A DNA stretch of 64,000 bases from Diplosphaera chodatii (GCA_032358165.1 JAALGY010000053.1:558001-622000); one strand, 5' to 3'; shown: positions 24,575 through 36,365, counted from the stretch's first letter. A program made the numbers and translations. The notes: generated by a model not told the origin, from the sequence alone.

Positions 24575-25624
24575 CGACAAGACACAACGGCGTTTTTCGT
24601 TACAGAGCAAAGCCAAGCCGCCGGAGCTGCGCGTCATCCCTGTATACCTCGCATCAGCGTCAAATACAGCCACCAGCACCCCGCAGAAAGTGAGTGACTT
24701 CAACTGGTGCTGATGTCTGCTGGGCATGACCTCGTGCTTATCCGCTGCCTCAGAGACTCCGTCGCCGCTGCAAGGCTAAAATCAGCACAGTACATATGAA
24801 TTGGTTGCCTGCATCGCAGATCATCATGCCGTATGGCGGAGTCCCAGTCAAGGAAGTGCGCAGCTCCAATGTAGTGGTGACAGGTGGCCTGGCTGCAGTG
24901 TGAGCGCCCCTCTGGATGTTCCTGTGGTGCAGGACAGGACCCTTTGGTGGCCCACTGAACTGATGCGAAGACTTTGCTGAGATGCTGGTTGCAGGACATT
25001 ACGGTTCTGTCAAATGAAGCAACCTAGAATACGGTAATTGCAGAGAAACCTGGACCTGATGTGTCAAGCTGTCATTACCACCTCTAGAAACCCTGGGCTG
25101 GCAACAAAACGGCGCAAAACCGGCGTCAAGCACATACTGGGGTGGCATGTGGTGACAGCAGCAGACCAACCATCACACACCGTACAACTTCAGGCCACAG
25201 CATCGGCTGCACAGCAGCCACATGCAAGGAGCGAGCAGCTTGCATGCACGTCCAGCTGACACGTGCTGCTCTGTGCACAATCGTCATCAACGCATCCTCA
25301 CATCCATGCTTCCTCTCAGATATGTTGAGCATCATTTGCCTGCTTAGTACTGGCACAGCAGGTCAAGTGCTTTTCGGGCGTGTTCCTTCCGGCTGTCACC
25401 ACCGCACGCTGGCGACCCCACTCCCAGCCTAAGGGGCCTCCTGGGACGTGCCGAGCTTGCTTCGGCCCAAAGGTTGCCACACCTTGACTATGTCTCTCCC
25501 CGGCCGCAGCACCATAAGCATGTGTTATGCTCATTGAGCTGGCTGCAGGCAGCTGCCTCTGCGCCGGCGCTGCCCGCGTGCGCCTACTCGCTGCTTGGGG
25601 CTGCGTGGCCGGCAGGGTGGCTGC
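24575..25624. other. Intergenic, tail-to-tail region
   Basis: One kilobase between the stop of the monooxygenase gene and the stop of the minus-strand phosphatase-like gene. Short frames on both strands show no family resemblance, and no RNA gene was recognised. It presumably contains both 3' untranslated regions. Confidence 0.4.
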
Positions 25625-27623
25625 TCAGGCCACGCGGGGGAAGGCGCCGCGGCGCAGCCAGATGCCGTCGCCAGACCGCACCACATACGGCGACTCCACC
25701 ACCGAAAAGGTGTCCTGCAGTCAGCAGGCACGGTCGACATCAATTGCGACTCACGTGCAGACATCATAGTCATAAAGCACAGCAACTTGAGAGCATACAT
25801 AGCACCAGCGCTGCAAGACAGCATGCTCGTGTTGATCAGTCCAGCAGCCGGACTCCGGCTGGTTGCGCTACAGGGATGTTCGGATCGCATTGAATGGTTA
25901 CAGAGTATGCGCACCAGCATGAGGTGCTTGTCGGTTGTACGGCCGCCGCGAGCTGTCAGGCGCAGCACCCGCTTGGCATGCGACCCCGCAGTCCCCACCT
26001 GTACGGACAGCAGGCCCCAGTCGATCACTGACTGAGGTATTGTGACAAGGGACACACACAACATGTATGTTGACAGCCTGACGGAAGGTTCGCCCTGCGA
26101 CGCTCTTGATCAGGGCGCCTGCTCTTTGTTGTAGTGGTCAGACATGGAATGGCCAACGGTGGTCAGCAGTGGTGCGATACGGTCCCTGCACCTGGGCAGG
26201 CGCCTGCAGACTGGTCACAAGCTGGGGGTGCAGGCCGATAGCGAGTGTCAGGTTGCGGGCAAAAGCACAACGGACGGCACCTTGACGTGGGAGATGGTGG
26301 GCGCGGACCACCGCCACGCCTCCGACCGGCAGCCGATGCGCTGCCAGCGCATCAGCTGCAGCACGAACGCCGCGTTGGGGCACACCCGCCGCACCTGAGG
26401 CCAGGGGGAAGGACAATCAGACCACCGAAAATTGTTACCGTTGAGCTGCAAGACGCACGCCTGCGGTAAACAGTGCGTGCTACATAGGATACGCAGCGGC
26501 AGATGCACGCGGCATGCATCGATGGCCCTGCAGGTGCTGTCTTGCGCCCAGTATTGAGACGGACACGAGGAGGATATAGCTGGCGGCCAGTCCAGGCAGC
26601 ACCGCCCTGGCCTATCCACAGCGAGTGGCTTATGAACAGGCGCACATTGTTGACGGCGTCAAAGGCCTGCAGCCAGCTGATGTCCTCCTTCCACATCAGG
26701 AACGCCATCACCACTGCGGCTGCCGGTGACCGGCCCTCGCTGCAGTGAATCAGCACGCCGCCTGCAGAGGCAAGCAAAGATTGAGTGGTCAGCCACGAGT
26801 ACAGGTGAGACATACGCCAACAGCCCTCAAACCAGCTAAGCCTTTGCATCCAGATTGTTTGTGCACCAAACTCGTATAGTTCTCACAACTGAGCTGGGTT
26901 CCAGCAACACGAATGCACCACACCTGCTTCGCAGCCAGCGTTGATGAAGCTCAGCACTTTGGGCGACACCGCCTGAGACAGCAGGTCGTCTCGCAGACCG
27001 TCCTGCACCGCGATGCTTTTGTAGATCATGCACTGCGGGTATTTTCTTTGCCGTGTGCCGACCTGCAGGGTAGCAGACAAAGCCGTCTGATCAGTGAGGA
27101 CAAAAGTGCACCTAGCAGCTGCGGCATGGCATTTGAACGCAGTTTGCAGCGCCTGGGCCTGCCAAGCTCCGGCTGCGGACTCGACATGCTATGAGAATGC
27201 TTGTTAACGGTGTTCCAAGTCGCAACGCACCTGCAGGACGTGGCTGATGCAGGAGCTCTGCAGCACTGCGAAGGGGGCACTCTCAGCCCGCTGATCCCCG
27301 ATCCACAGGCCCGGCCGCACCCGCTGCAGGACGGGTCAAGATGGTCTTGAGAAGTTGCTTGTGACGTTGCTTGCAACAGCCTGGTGACCATTGGGTGGGA
27401 TCGTTCGAAAAGCGACATGCCATGCCTGACTACCCGCTGCCCAGGCTGTACTGCGATAGCCTGCCCGCACCTGCATGGGCGCCGACGGGTCGTTCTGATA
27501 AAAGTGCGCCTTCTCCTTTTCGTAATCTGCCTCGGAGCCGGGGTCCATGCTCGTCGTGCTGGCCGCGCTGGAGAAGTAGGACTCGCTGCCATGCTCGCCC
27601 AGCTGCAGCGTCGCCGTGCACAT
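25625..27623 (-). CDS. Dual-specificity phosphatase-like protein with altered P-loop
   Basis: The first exon (27623-27471) encodes MCTATLQLGEHGSESYF and DYEKEKAHFYQNDPSAPMQ. Exon 2 (about 27320-27233) gives RVRPGLWIGDQRAES with ISHVLQ, the usual DSP opening. Exon 3 (27070-26930) gives MIYKSIAVQDGLRDDLL, whose aspartate fits the general acid, then PKVLSFINAGCEAG. Exon 4 (26763) encodes GGVLIHCSEGRSPAAAVVMA, the position of the HCx5R phosphatase loop, followed by FLMWKEDISWLQAFDAVNN. In an ungapped alignment the loop arginine is proline. Later exons give CPNAAFVLQLMRWQRIG (26380), ALIKSVAGRTF (26110), SVIDWGLLSVQV (26030) and a C-terminus VESPYVVRSGDGIWLRRG that I do not recognise. It may be a pseudophosphatase or a divergent active enzyme. 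Confidence 0.72.
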
Positions 27624-28273
27624 CGCGGCGCCTGGCAAATAGCAGCTGCTGTCAAAGCGATTAAGCGGCAGAACTCGGCCTGGGCTGGGGGCCTAGTTGC
27701 CGCTGAGCGGGCCGCGAGACGCCTGCCACTTGGAGTCGGTTTTCGCGCTAACGCTGGCCGCTGCGTGCTGCGCGGCGAGCATGCACCGCTACAAGTCCTG
27801 GATCAAGAGTCTAAACCATATCAGCAGCGCCGGCGGCAGTGCTCGGGCGGTGTAAGCGCTGCTGCGAGGTCAAACGCTATCGCAGGATGCAGGCTGTCAA
27901 CACTTTCCTAAACTGCCCCTTTCCTCTGACTGACGATCACAAGCGCAAGATACGCCTATGTATGATCTCCTCTGGTGCTTGTAGCCACGCGTCTGGTGTC
28001 TGCGCGCCGGTGGAGTGACCAACAGCTTCGAAAGCACGAATGCACAGGTGGTTGGATCATTACGCAATGTATACGGGCAGCGGGCAAGCAGCCCGGAAGC
28101 TGACCTCTTCGACTTCCTGCCTAGCTCCATGGCATTACAGGGCATGCTTCAGTCGACTTAGCTTTGACCACCCTCTGTTCAACCATGCTGACGGCTACAG
28201 CGTTCCAAGCACTACAGAAAGCTTTCCCCCCCAACATCCATAGGGCAACACGCTCGGCGCTCCTGCCTGCAGC
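27624..28273. other. Intergenic, eIF2 beta 3' region and phosphatase-like gene promoter
   Basis: Both neighbours are on the minus strand, so this holds the 3' untranslated region of eIF2 beta (28273 downwards) and the upstream region of the phosphatase-like gene. No coding exon was seen. Confidence 0.4.
28135..28139 (-). terminator. Candidate polyadenylation signal (TGTAA) for eIF2 beta
   Basis: TGTAA on the minus strand about 135 bases after the eIF2 beta stop codon. UGUAA is the usual polyadenylation signal in Chlamydomonas and related algae. A five-base match in a suitable place is weak evidence on its own. Confidence 0.3.
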
Positions 28274-30817
28274 TTAGGCCTTTGGCCTCCGTGTTGTTCT
28301 GGCCACGAAACCGGCCTGCAGCACAGGACACATGCAGGGTGTTGCATGCAAAGATGTAGTAAGCATGGAATTGCTGCAGAATCCGCTGGTTGGCCGCAAG
28401 CAGTACAGCTGAAATTGATGTAGGCATCCACTGACCTTGATGGCTGCCACTGTCCGCGATGCGCCGCACTGCTGGCACCGCAGAAACATGATACGCGTGC
28501 CTGCAGAAAGCACAGCCTGTACATGAGCTGAGGCCGTGGCAACCTGCGTTTTGAGTCACCAACAGCGATACATGAGCTGCGTGGCGGACACGTGTGTGGT
28601 GCAGGGAGTTCTCACCTGCATCGCGATCCAACAGCGTGTCTGGCGATTTGCAGCTGGCGCACAGCACATACTCGTTCATGTACCGCCGGATGACGTTCTC
28701 AAAGCCCTTGGGCAGGAAGCGGCCCTTGACGATCAGCCGCTGCTGCCCGTCCAGGTTGCCGCTCGTGCCCAGCTCCTGCGGTGCGCATATGCAACATCTG
28801 TGACGCAAAGGCAACTGAGGGCAAACTGCAGATACTGTAAACACAGGGTTAAGCTACACATGCAGTTTGGCCTGTTTCGCCATTCCAACGGCAGCTAGAC
28901 AGCATATGTGAAGCAAGCTTCTATTGACTCACCGCAAGCAGGAAGGCCATGCAGTGCTCCTGGCTGCGGTTCATCGCGCGGCACAGCTCCGGGAAGTTAG
29001 TGAACACCGTCTTTTTCGTGCCTTCACGAGCCACCTACAAGGGACAGTGGCATGATCAGCTGCTACAGGATCTGCAGCTCAAGGTTGGGCAGCCCTGCAT
29101 GCTGCGTCTGACTCATGCCTTGTTGCTAGCTGAAGCGCAGCATGTGGCGACAATGATCCTTTCACATCAGCAAGTGCACATGACAGATGTGGCACTGGCT
29201 CACCTGCGGCGGCTTGAGGAGTGTGCGACTGGCACGCCCCGTCAGGCTGGGGTTCTGCTGCCTGAGGATGCCGAACACACGGTCTGCAGGTGAAAAGAGC
29301 CTAGGCTGAAGAACACACAAGCAAGCCAGCAGCCCGCCTCCATTCAGCGTGCATGTTTCCGTCAGATGCGATGCGGCTCAGGAATTAAAACAAAGATTTA
29401 GATCAACACGTTTGCGGGCTAGTTACACCCGCATCAGCATTTGATGGTACGTTTCTCATCATCGCCACACCAATCTGTCATCTAGAAAACTTTAAGCTCC
29501 TCGTGTGAGAAGCACATGCACGGTGCTGAAGCTGGTGCGGAAGTTGCAACAGGCAGCAGCACAAGAGGCTGACACCTGCAGCGTCGTTCCGTTTCAAAGA
29601 CATCACGCACCCAGCAGCTCCTCGTATTTGTAATCCCGCTTGTCGTCGCCGTCCCAGGGCAGCCCGGAGCCGCCGCCGCCGCCGGCCTCCTTGTCCCCCT
29701 CCCGCGCCTCGCCCTCCTCATCCAGCGCCTCCCCAAACTCCGCATCGTCACGCTGTACAGGCAGAGAGCAGCTACGTCAGCGAGGCGACAACGTCTGCAC
29801 AGATGGCAACCATCACGTTGCACGCCTTGGGCCTCCACAAGCCCCAGTGGTCACGCTGCGGCCGGTTCACGGACTGGGGCTGCCTAGCCGGCCTGGCTGT
29901 GAGCGCACAGCCGTGCAGCAGCGGCAGGCTATGCAAAGGGCCCTGCGCAGCCGTAGCTGGTGTCTGGGGTCCCGCTCCACAGGTGATCTGACGAAGATGA
30001 TCACCTTGGGCTTCTTCTTCTTTTTCTTCTTCGTGAGGCCAAGGTCAAGGTCGCCCGCTGGCTCTGCATCGTCTGCCGGAGCTGCGCCATCCTCACCCAG
30101 CATCGCGTCCTGCATGTGCATGGCTTAGATAATTAGGCATGGAGACTGGTCTGCCTTGGACCAGCGTCGCAGGATAGTGGATCTCCTGATATGCTGAAGG
30201 ACAGCCTGGACAGTGTCACATCTGGGCAATACTGTAGTCCCGCAATGCTTACCGCATCCTCAAGCACGACCTTCTTCTTCTTCTTTTTCTTCTTGTCGCC
30301 CAAGTTGAGCTCTGTGTCGCCCACTGCAGACAGCACGGAGTGTTGACTGGGTGACCCGCACGAGCATGATGGTAGTATGCAGAAGCAGAACATGCGATGC
30401 GCAGCTGATGACAGCAGGCGGTTGAGCGGCCCGTTTCCGTGTCAGGCCACGTGCAAGACATCCACGAAGGCGTTTGCACTGGTGGCACTCATACCACCAG
30501 CAGCTGCAAAGGCATACGCACGCCCACTGCCTGCGGCCAACTCACCTTTCAACTCCTCCAGCTTCTCTGCGACGCTCGGTGCTGCCTCGTCGCCCTGCAG
30601 GTATGTGTTAGGCCTGAAAACTCAAGCCGGCTCAGGGACATGGCAGAACTAGGGGTTCGACGTGTCGCTGCGAATGCAGGAGTGCATCTGTTGGCAAACC
30701 ACGGATGACGGCGCTAGCGAGGTGCAGCCCTTCAACACTCTGGCGTGATCAGTAAGCTTCATTATAGCACACTGCAGGTTTGGTCAGCACAGTCAGTAGC
30801 TTGCGGTTCACCGACAT
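28274..30817 (-). CDS. EIF2B-type (eIF2 beta): Translation initiation factor eIF2 subunit beta
   Basis: Subunit of the eIF2-GTP-Met-tRNAi ternary complex in the cytosol. The probable first exon is only ATG TCG (30817-30812), followed by a GTGAAC donor. It joins in phase to [17 protein letters not shown] (about 30600-30550). Two lysine blocks, [15 protein letters not shown] (about 30300-30255) and [14 protein letters not shown] (about 30035-30000), are the K-boxes that bind eIF5 and eIF2B epsilon. An acidic exon ends DYKYEELLG (29620). The core follows: [15 protein letters not shown] (29280), [18 protein letters not shown] (29015), [20 protein letters not shown] (28740) and [14 protein letters not shown] (28680). 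The zinc finger is closed by [17 protein letters not shown] (28495-28440). The last exon, ending [11 protein letters not shown], stops at 28274. The C-x2-C...C-x2-C finger is intact. Only the first exon is uncertain. Confidence 0.9.
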
Positions 30818-31541
30818 ATCGGCGGCTCCGATCGGTCCGCTTGTAAAGAGGGAGGCGATGGTGTGGTCGAAGGCTGGGCTGCGGAGCTCACACGAGCGTG
30901 CAGACGGTCTGCCACAGACGAAAGCGGTACGCTGTTGATAGGTTGCCACTGCCACAGTCAAGACTCAGGAGCTTGCTTGGGCTGCTTGGGGACGGTCTCC
31001 AAGTAGTCGTCACGAACAGTCTGGAAGGGGCGATGACGTGAGCGAGCATACCACCCAGTGTAACACCAACACGGGGTGAACACGGGGTGGACCCGAGCTG
31101 GTTGCAGCACGCGTGCAGCTGCACTATGTGCAACCAGCTGACATGCTGTAGGGTAAAGGCACGTTCCTCAGCTGATGTAGGCTGTACGGTGATTACAGCT
31201 AGCGCTATGCGTCAAGGACACACAGCAAAGCACCAGCACGATGTACAGTGTGGTCGCCAGCAACTGGAGCTGCACATGAGCAGTTGTCAAGCTGATGCTG
31301 CGTACATGGCTGCATGATTGCTATGGCACCGCCTTATGCCGCCCCAACGCTGCCGGGTCCCCCAAAAAACCCCTGCACAAAGCACGAAACAGCTGCTGAC
31401 TGAGGCCCTGCAGAACCAGACCCTGTGTGTAACAGCATGTGAATCAAGCTGCAACTGCTGCGAACTGCCACGTCAAGACTCCATGGTTGATATGATGCGT
31501 AAGCCGGCCTGTTGTACCTTCATGCACAACCCATGAACTGC
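30818..31541. other. Intergenic region with one possible orphan terminal exon
   Basis: Between the eIF2 beta start and the eS30 stop, both on the minus strand. It should contain the eS30 3' untranslated region and the eIF2 beta promoter. A short minus-strand segment at 30958-31020 looks like a coding terminal exon and is listed separately. The rest shows nothing recognisable. Confidence 0.4.
30958..31020 (-). CDS. Possible terminal exon of an unidentified small gene
   Basis: A 20-residue open segment, TVRDDYLETVPKQPKQAPES, ends in TGA and follows an AG acceptor. Its charged, protein-like composition differs from the surrounding noncoding sequence. No upstream exon in 31030-31540 joins convincingly, so it may be chance. 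I do not recognise the sequence. Confidence 0.25.
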   Translation of the reverse strand, partial: TVRDDYLETVPKQPKQAPES

Positions 31542-31964
31542 CTATGATGTCGGGTTGCTGTTGGGGCCCTTCTTCTTGCCGAAGCCCACGACTGCAGAGG
31601 TATAGTAGCAATGGTCAGATACACGCGTCACTGAGTGCCATGCCGTGCCAGTCCTCGGCTGCTTGCCACCCCTTAGGCACAAGGTTGGAGCACACACCAG
31701 CCTGTTGCAAAGCGGATGTGATGCAAGACGGCGCAGAGCTGAGGCCCCAGCTGCAGAGTAGTATGATTGATGAGCCTTGCAGCTGTCCGCGAACACAGCT
31801 GACAAGCAAGCCAAGAGCTCACCAACATTGACAAACCGCCGGTTGTACTTGAGCCGCTGGAAGGCGCGACCCTTGGGCACCTTCTTCTTCTCTGCCTTGG
31901 CCACCTTGGGCGTCTGCGAGCGCACCTTGCCGGCACGAGCCAACGACCCGTGCACCTTGCCCAT
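31542..31964 (-). CDS. RPS30: 40S ribosomal protein eS30
   Basis: Two exons, 31964-31823 and 31591-31542, joined across a GTGAGC...GCAG intron, give a 63-residue protein. It opens [20 protein letters not shown], continues [20 protein letters not shown] and ends [13 protein letters not shown]. This is full length for plant-type eS30 and strongly basic. As in plants, there is no N-terminal ubiquitin-like (FUBI) fusion: the gene starts directly at MGKVHGS. It is a small-subunit protein near the decoding and mRNA-entry region. It lies head-to-head with uL4m. Confidence 0.95.
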   Translation of the reverse strand: MGKVHGSLARAGKVRSQTPKVAKAEKKKVPKGRAFQRLKYNRRFVNVGELLACLSAVFADSCKAHQSYYSAAGASALRRLASHPLCNRLVCAPTLCLRGGKQPRTGTAWHSVTRVSDHCYYTSAVVGFGKKKGPNSNPTS

Positions 31965-32699
31965 GGTTGCAGCGGGCAACGACAGGCAAAGCCATCAGCA
32001 GTGGCGCAGAAATCCGATGCATCTCTCCCACCCGGCTCCAGCTGCCTGGGCCCCCCGCCGCGTTGTGGCCTGCGGCTGCTGCTCATGACGTCCTCTAAAA
32101 CGTGGCAGCACAACGCTGGGCTCAAAGGCTACTCCTGAAGCCATCTGCTTGTCTGCTGCACGTCGCATTGTATAGTCGTGCTGTGCACGCCACGCGAGAT
32201 GCAAAACATCTGGCTGGCTCCTGCCAGGTTCTGTTGCCCGTGCCACATAGTTAAGGCCACGCAGAGGGCCCCACGACCGGACAGCATGTGGGATGGTGGG
32301 ATGTGCACTGCTGAGTGCAGCACAGGCTGCAGGACCACGGTGCGGGCGAAGGAGGGCCGGAGCTCACCCATGGTTGCAGCGGTGCTGGTTGCTGTCGCAC
32401 GACGTCGCCAACAGAAAGAGGCAGTAAGCGGGCGACTGCTGCGGACTTGAGGGCGGCTAAACCCTGAAGCCTGCACTTGGCTTGCTGACTTGCACCCATG
32501 CACCAGGCTGCTGCTCCTCAGTCCGCTGACCCGCTTTGATCTTATGATCTATTCATGCTGTTTGAGCCGGTCTGCAGTGATAGGCAACGCCGCTGTTGTG
32601 ACAAGCAACACCACGGAATTGAGAGGCTGACGACTGCAGCATCGCATTCATGATGGCGCCAGAGTGATCGAAAACAGCATGCTGACGGCAGCAAAAGCT
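31965..32699. promoter_or_regulatory. Divergent intergenic region between eS30 and uL4m
   Basis: Should carry the promoters of both flanking genes. On the minus strand at about 32360-32385 it contains a second copy of the eS30 start context, CCGCTGCAACCATGGG, followed by a perfect GTGAGC splice donor. This may be an unused or alternative first exon. No other coding sequence was recognised. Confidence 0.5.
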
Positions 32700-34884
32700 A
32701 TGCGGGGTACCTATCGCCGTCTGCTTGGCCAGGTGGCAGCAGCTGCGCAGGTGTGCCCCTGGACATGCCCATGCTGCACAGACCAGGCCGCATGCAGATG
32801 CTGTCGTCTCTGAGAGTCGATCGCCATCAACTGGTGACGATGCTTTTGCATCTTCACAGGCCGAGCTGCGGCAATCGGGCGACCTGCCATCCCCGATCCC
32901 ACTGCCATCCCTGTTGTCATGCCTGCGACCGTCAGGCATTGCAATGCATAGTTCGGCAACAACTCCATCAGCGCTGGACCAGTGTCGCTTGTACGCGTCA
33001 CAAGCAGCAGCGGCGGCAGTAGCAGCAGATGGGACACCACCAGAGGCACAGTCAGCCATAACACCAGCCCAACGGCTGCCACGCGATGCTGCAGAGCTGA
33101 CTGGCAGCATCGATGGCATCATTGCAGGCAGCAGCAGAAGCCCGTCCAGGAGCAAAAAGACAGGTATCTGATAGCTTCACGCTGTGTGCAGCAATCGCCA
33201 GCCAACCATGGTCCAGATGACGACCGGCCGGTGACTAGCCTTCACACTGGTGATGGATATCGTCTGCAATATGTAGCATCCGGCCACTGCAGGCCTGCTG
33301 CATGACGCAAAGGTGCCGCTGCGCAACTGGGCGGGCGACGTGGTGGGGCACACCATGCTGCCGGGCCCCGTGTTTGATGTGGACGTGCGGCGGGACATCC
33401 TGCACCGGGTGGTGCGCTGGCAGCTGGCCAAGCGGCAGCAGGTGACGCCCTTGCAGCACCAAACTGGTTGGTGCGCATCAGCACCTGTGTGCTTTGTGGC
33501 AGCGTGCCTGACATAAGGACAGCTCTGCAGGTCTTTACCAGCTGTGACGACTGTGTGCATCGTAGTAGCTGATGTCCTGGCCAAACCATCCGAGGCTATT
33601 TGTGTCGCTGAACAGGGCACGCACAAGGCGAAGACGCGCCGGGAGGTCAGGGGTGGCGGCCGCAAGCCCTGGAACCAGAAGGGAACAGGACGCGCCCGTG
33701 CCGGCACCATCCGCGCCCCACAGGTGCGCTTATGGTTGTCAAGTCTGGATTTCCATTGCTTGATCCACATGCACACGCTGGGCCAGCTGTTGTCACCGTC
33801 TCATGGAGCATCGGCTACCATGTGATCACAATATACACAGTTGGGCACGGTCCCGAGCTGATTTGAGCCAGAGCCCATGTAGGGCTGCTGACTCTTGCAC
33901 CACTTGCTGCAGTGGCGGGGCGGTGGCAAGGCGCACGGCCCTGTGCCGCGCTCCCATGAGCATGACCTGCAACGCAAGGTGCAACGGTGACCCCTGTCTG
34001 CACCGTCTGCTCGTCACAGCTGCAATGCTCGTAAACTTTTCGTCTTTCCTCAGCGGTACAAGCACGGTCCAAGACGGCCTGGCTGCCAGCCAGGACCGTA
34101 ATGAGGAGGCAGCAGCAATGCAGTGCCTTAGAGCACTTGAAACTGGGCTGTATGGGTGCATACAGGTGCGGCAGGCGGGCCTGCGCTGCGCGCTATCCGC
34201 CAAGGCGCACGAGGGCCGCCTCATCGTGCTGGACACCCTTGCCGTGCCTGAGGCGAAAACCGTGAGCTCCCTGCCTGGGAGCACGTGGACCACATGCAGC
34301 TGCTGGTGGCGCTCTGCCTGCTTGCCACCTCCGCTTCCTGCTGATGTTTGCCATGCAGCTGTTGCACTTCCCGACGCAGTTCATGTATAGGCTTTGAACG
34401 TGAGGTGTCCTGCAGAGGTTCATGGACAGTGCGCTGGAGGCTTTGCTGGCAGATGCACCGCGGCGCTCGGTGCTCATGATTGACACAGCCAAGGACGGTG
34501 CAGATGGCGGGTGCGTGTTGCAGCAGCACTCAAAGTTTCTGCTCCGTTTGTCAAGGGTCCTTGCACTTCTCGCAGTCACAGTGCAAGACGAGACGAGGGC
34601 GAGTTAGTCACAAGGACGTCACACAAAGTTGGTCTGAAAAACCCTTGACGCCACGTTCAATCATCGTGGGCTGCAGGGCCAACCTACGGCAAGCATCAGG
34701 CAATCTGCCGTGGGTGGACGTGCTGCCAGCGGTGGGTGCCAATGTGTACTCGATCCTGCAGCGCGACTACCTGCTGCTGTCACGGGATGCAGTGGCGACA
34801 CTTACAGAGCGCGGCTCACGCTTTATACACCGCAAGCCTGAGCGGTTGCGAGCAGCTGCGGCGGAGGCTGCCGCCAGATTGTAG
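32700..34884 (+). CDS. MRPL4: Mitochondrial-type large-subunit ribosomal protein uL4
   Basis: Exon 1 (32700-32750), [17 protein letters not shown], is an Arg-rich amphipathic presequence. It joins in phase to a Ser/Ala-rich leader at 32861 ([12 protein letters not shown]) that contains RLYASQ, a plausible mitochondrial processing context. The mature protein begins near 33300: [32 protein letters not shown], then [19 protein letters not shown] with [16 protein letters not shown] (33620-33723). The next exon, [19 protein letters not shown] (33912), completes the uL4 extended-loop signature. The remaining exons give [20 protein letters not shown] (34180), [19 protein letters not shown] (34420), and a last exon with [19 protein letters not shown]. 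The tail ends AAAEAAARL. It is a bacterial-type uL4. Mitochondrial rather than plastid targeting is inferred from the presequence. Confidence 0.87.
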
Positions 34885-35203
34885 GAAGCATTGGGGCAGA
34901 GGATGCACACTACAGCAAGTCTTGCACATGCTGTCGTCATGAGAGGGCTAGAGTCTGGGTGCCTGATATGCACCCATTCACGTCAGGTTTGACAAGTACA
35001 GGCCAAGGTTGGGAAGAGCCTATAATGGGAGCCGAAGAGTGTAGTAGCATGAGCCTCACGCCCATTTTTGATGGCTGTTCTTGATACGATTACAAATCGA
35101 CACTCATGTCGAAACAGAATGCATCACATGTCACACAAGGCACGAACAAGCACAAAGCAGAAGCACCAGTCCGCCCCCATCATGACATCGCCTCCACCAC
35201 TCT
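34885..35203. other. Intergenic, tail-to-tail between uL4m and eS27
   Basis: Only about 320 bases separate the stop codons of uL4m and eS27. Apart from a candidate polyadenylation signal for eS27, nothing was recognised. Confidence 0.45.
35090..35094 (-). terminator. Candidate polyadenylation signal (TGTAA) for eS27
   Basis: TGTAA on the minus strand about 110 bases after the eS27 stop codon, the expected place for the green-algal UGUAA signal. The evidence is a short motif in a suitable position only. Confidence 0.3.
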
Positions 35204-36365
35204 ACACCACCAGCGGGGTGTCACCCTTCTTGCGGAAAGAGCAGCCTGCACACACACAACATATTCAAAACATCATTTGCATGCTGATACAAAGGCCAGA
35301 GGCCTGCATGCACGGTGCTAGCAGGTGTCGGAACATGCTGTGATACACACGCATTCGAGGCGGCCATGCTCACCCTCTGTGAGGCGCGCCTTCCCCCCCG
35401 TTGGTGTGCACAGCACTGCTGAGCAGCTGCTGCACACGACCACTGTCTGGCTGTGGCTGAAGACTGTCGTGCTGCAATGCAGAAACCAAGTTGGTCAATA
35501 CATATGCAGCAGCCCTGTGGACATCCAACTGCATGAAGGGTGTACATGTTACCACCATCAGAAAGTGCATTGTTCGATGACTTAAGCTTGCAGCGAAGCC
35601 CTGTTGCAGCAGCCGCACACTCACATCTGGAAGCAGCCCTGGCACTTCACATCCATGAAGAATGAGTTGGGCGACTGTACAAGCCGCTTCCGCTTGTTCT
35701 TCTGCTTCTCCAGCTCCACTGGCGGATGCAGCAGGTCGATATCCTGCGACAGCACCTGCGAGAACGCGAACACCGAGTCGTCAGATGTCGTGGCCTGCTT
35801 GGAAAGAAGTCACGCTGCAGGCCAAGATACTTGACGGCGGCAGCACACGTGCGCCGACGCAGAGCCAAGGAGCACACAAGAACGGAACGTGCTGCGTACA
35901 GCGGCTGTCTGAGCCAAAGCTTGCACGAGGAACGGCCATCTAGCTGCACACTTATGCATCGTTGCTGCATTGCAATCAGGCAGAAACCCTGCTGACCCAA
36001 ACACTGGAAATGTCTCCCCAGCATGCCGCATGGGCATACACCCGCTGCACACGAGGGTGAAACGGCTCTGCAACAGTCGAGCTGGGCATTGGCCCGGCAG
36101 CTGGGGAGCATGTGCAGCTGCTGGCCCTGCCGAAAGTGGCATCGATGGGCCAAAAGGACGCGTGCACATGGCAGCTGCGGCCCGGCGCCGGCCAGCAAAA
36201 CATGCACGCGCATGCTGCGCAGCTGCTGCACGCCGGGGCGCCAGCCCTCGGGCTCGCTGGCCACCCGAAACACTGCCCAGCTCCACGCCACCTCCGCGAC
36301 CTGCATAACCCCCAACCCCCACAGCGGCGGCAACAGCGTGCCCGGCGCAGGTCGGAGCTCACCAT
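35204..36365 (-). CDS. RPS27: 40S ribosomal protein eS27
   Basis: Exon 1 is just the start codon at 36365-36363, followed directly by the donor GTGAGC. After a long intron, exon 2 (from 35755) gives [20 protein letters not shown], then [20 protein letters not shown]. It splits an isoleucine codon with exon 3, [20 protein letters not shown] to GGKARLTEG. Exon 4 is [13 protein letters not shown] with a stop at 35204. The zinc finger VKCQGC...VVCSSC is intact. The result [10 protein letters not shown] matches plant eS27 (MVLQNDIDLL), which supports the one-codon first exon. The adjacent divergent gene is ZC3HC1-like. Confidence 0.94.

Noticed and set aside
29990..30300. CTT-rich tracts that look like simple repeats
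   Set aside because: On the minus strand they encode the lysine K-boxes of eIF2 beta, in frame and with acidic flanks.
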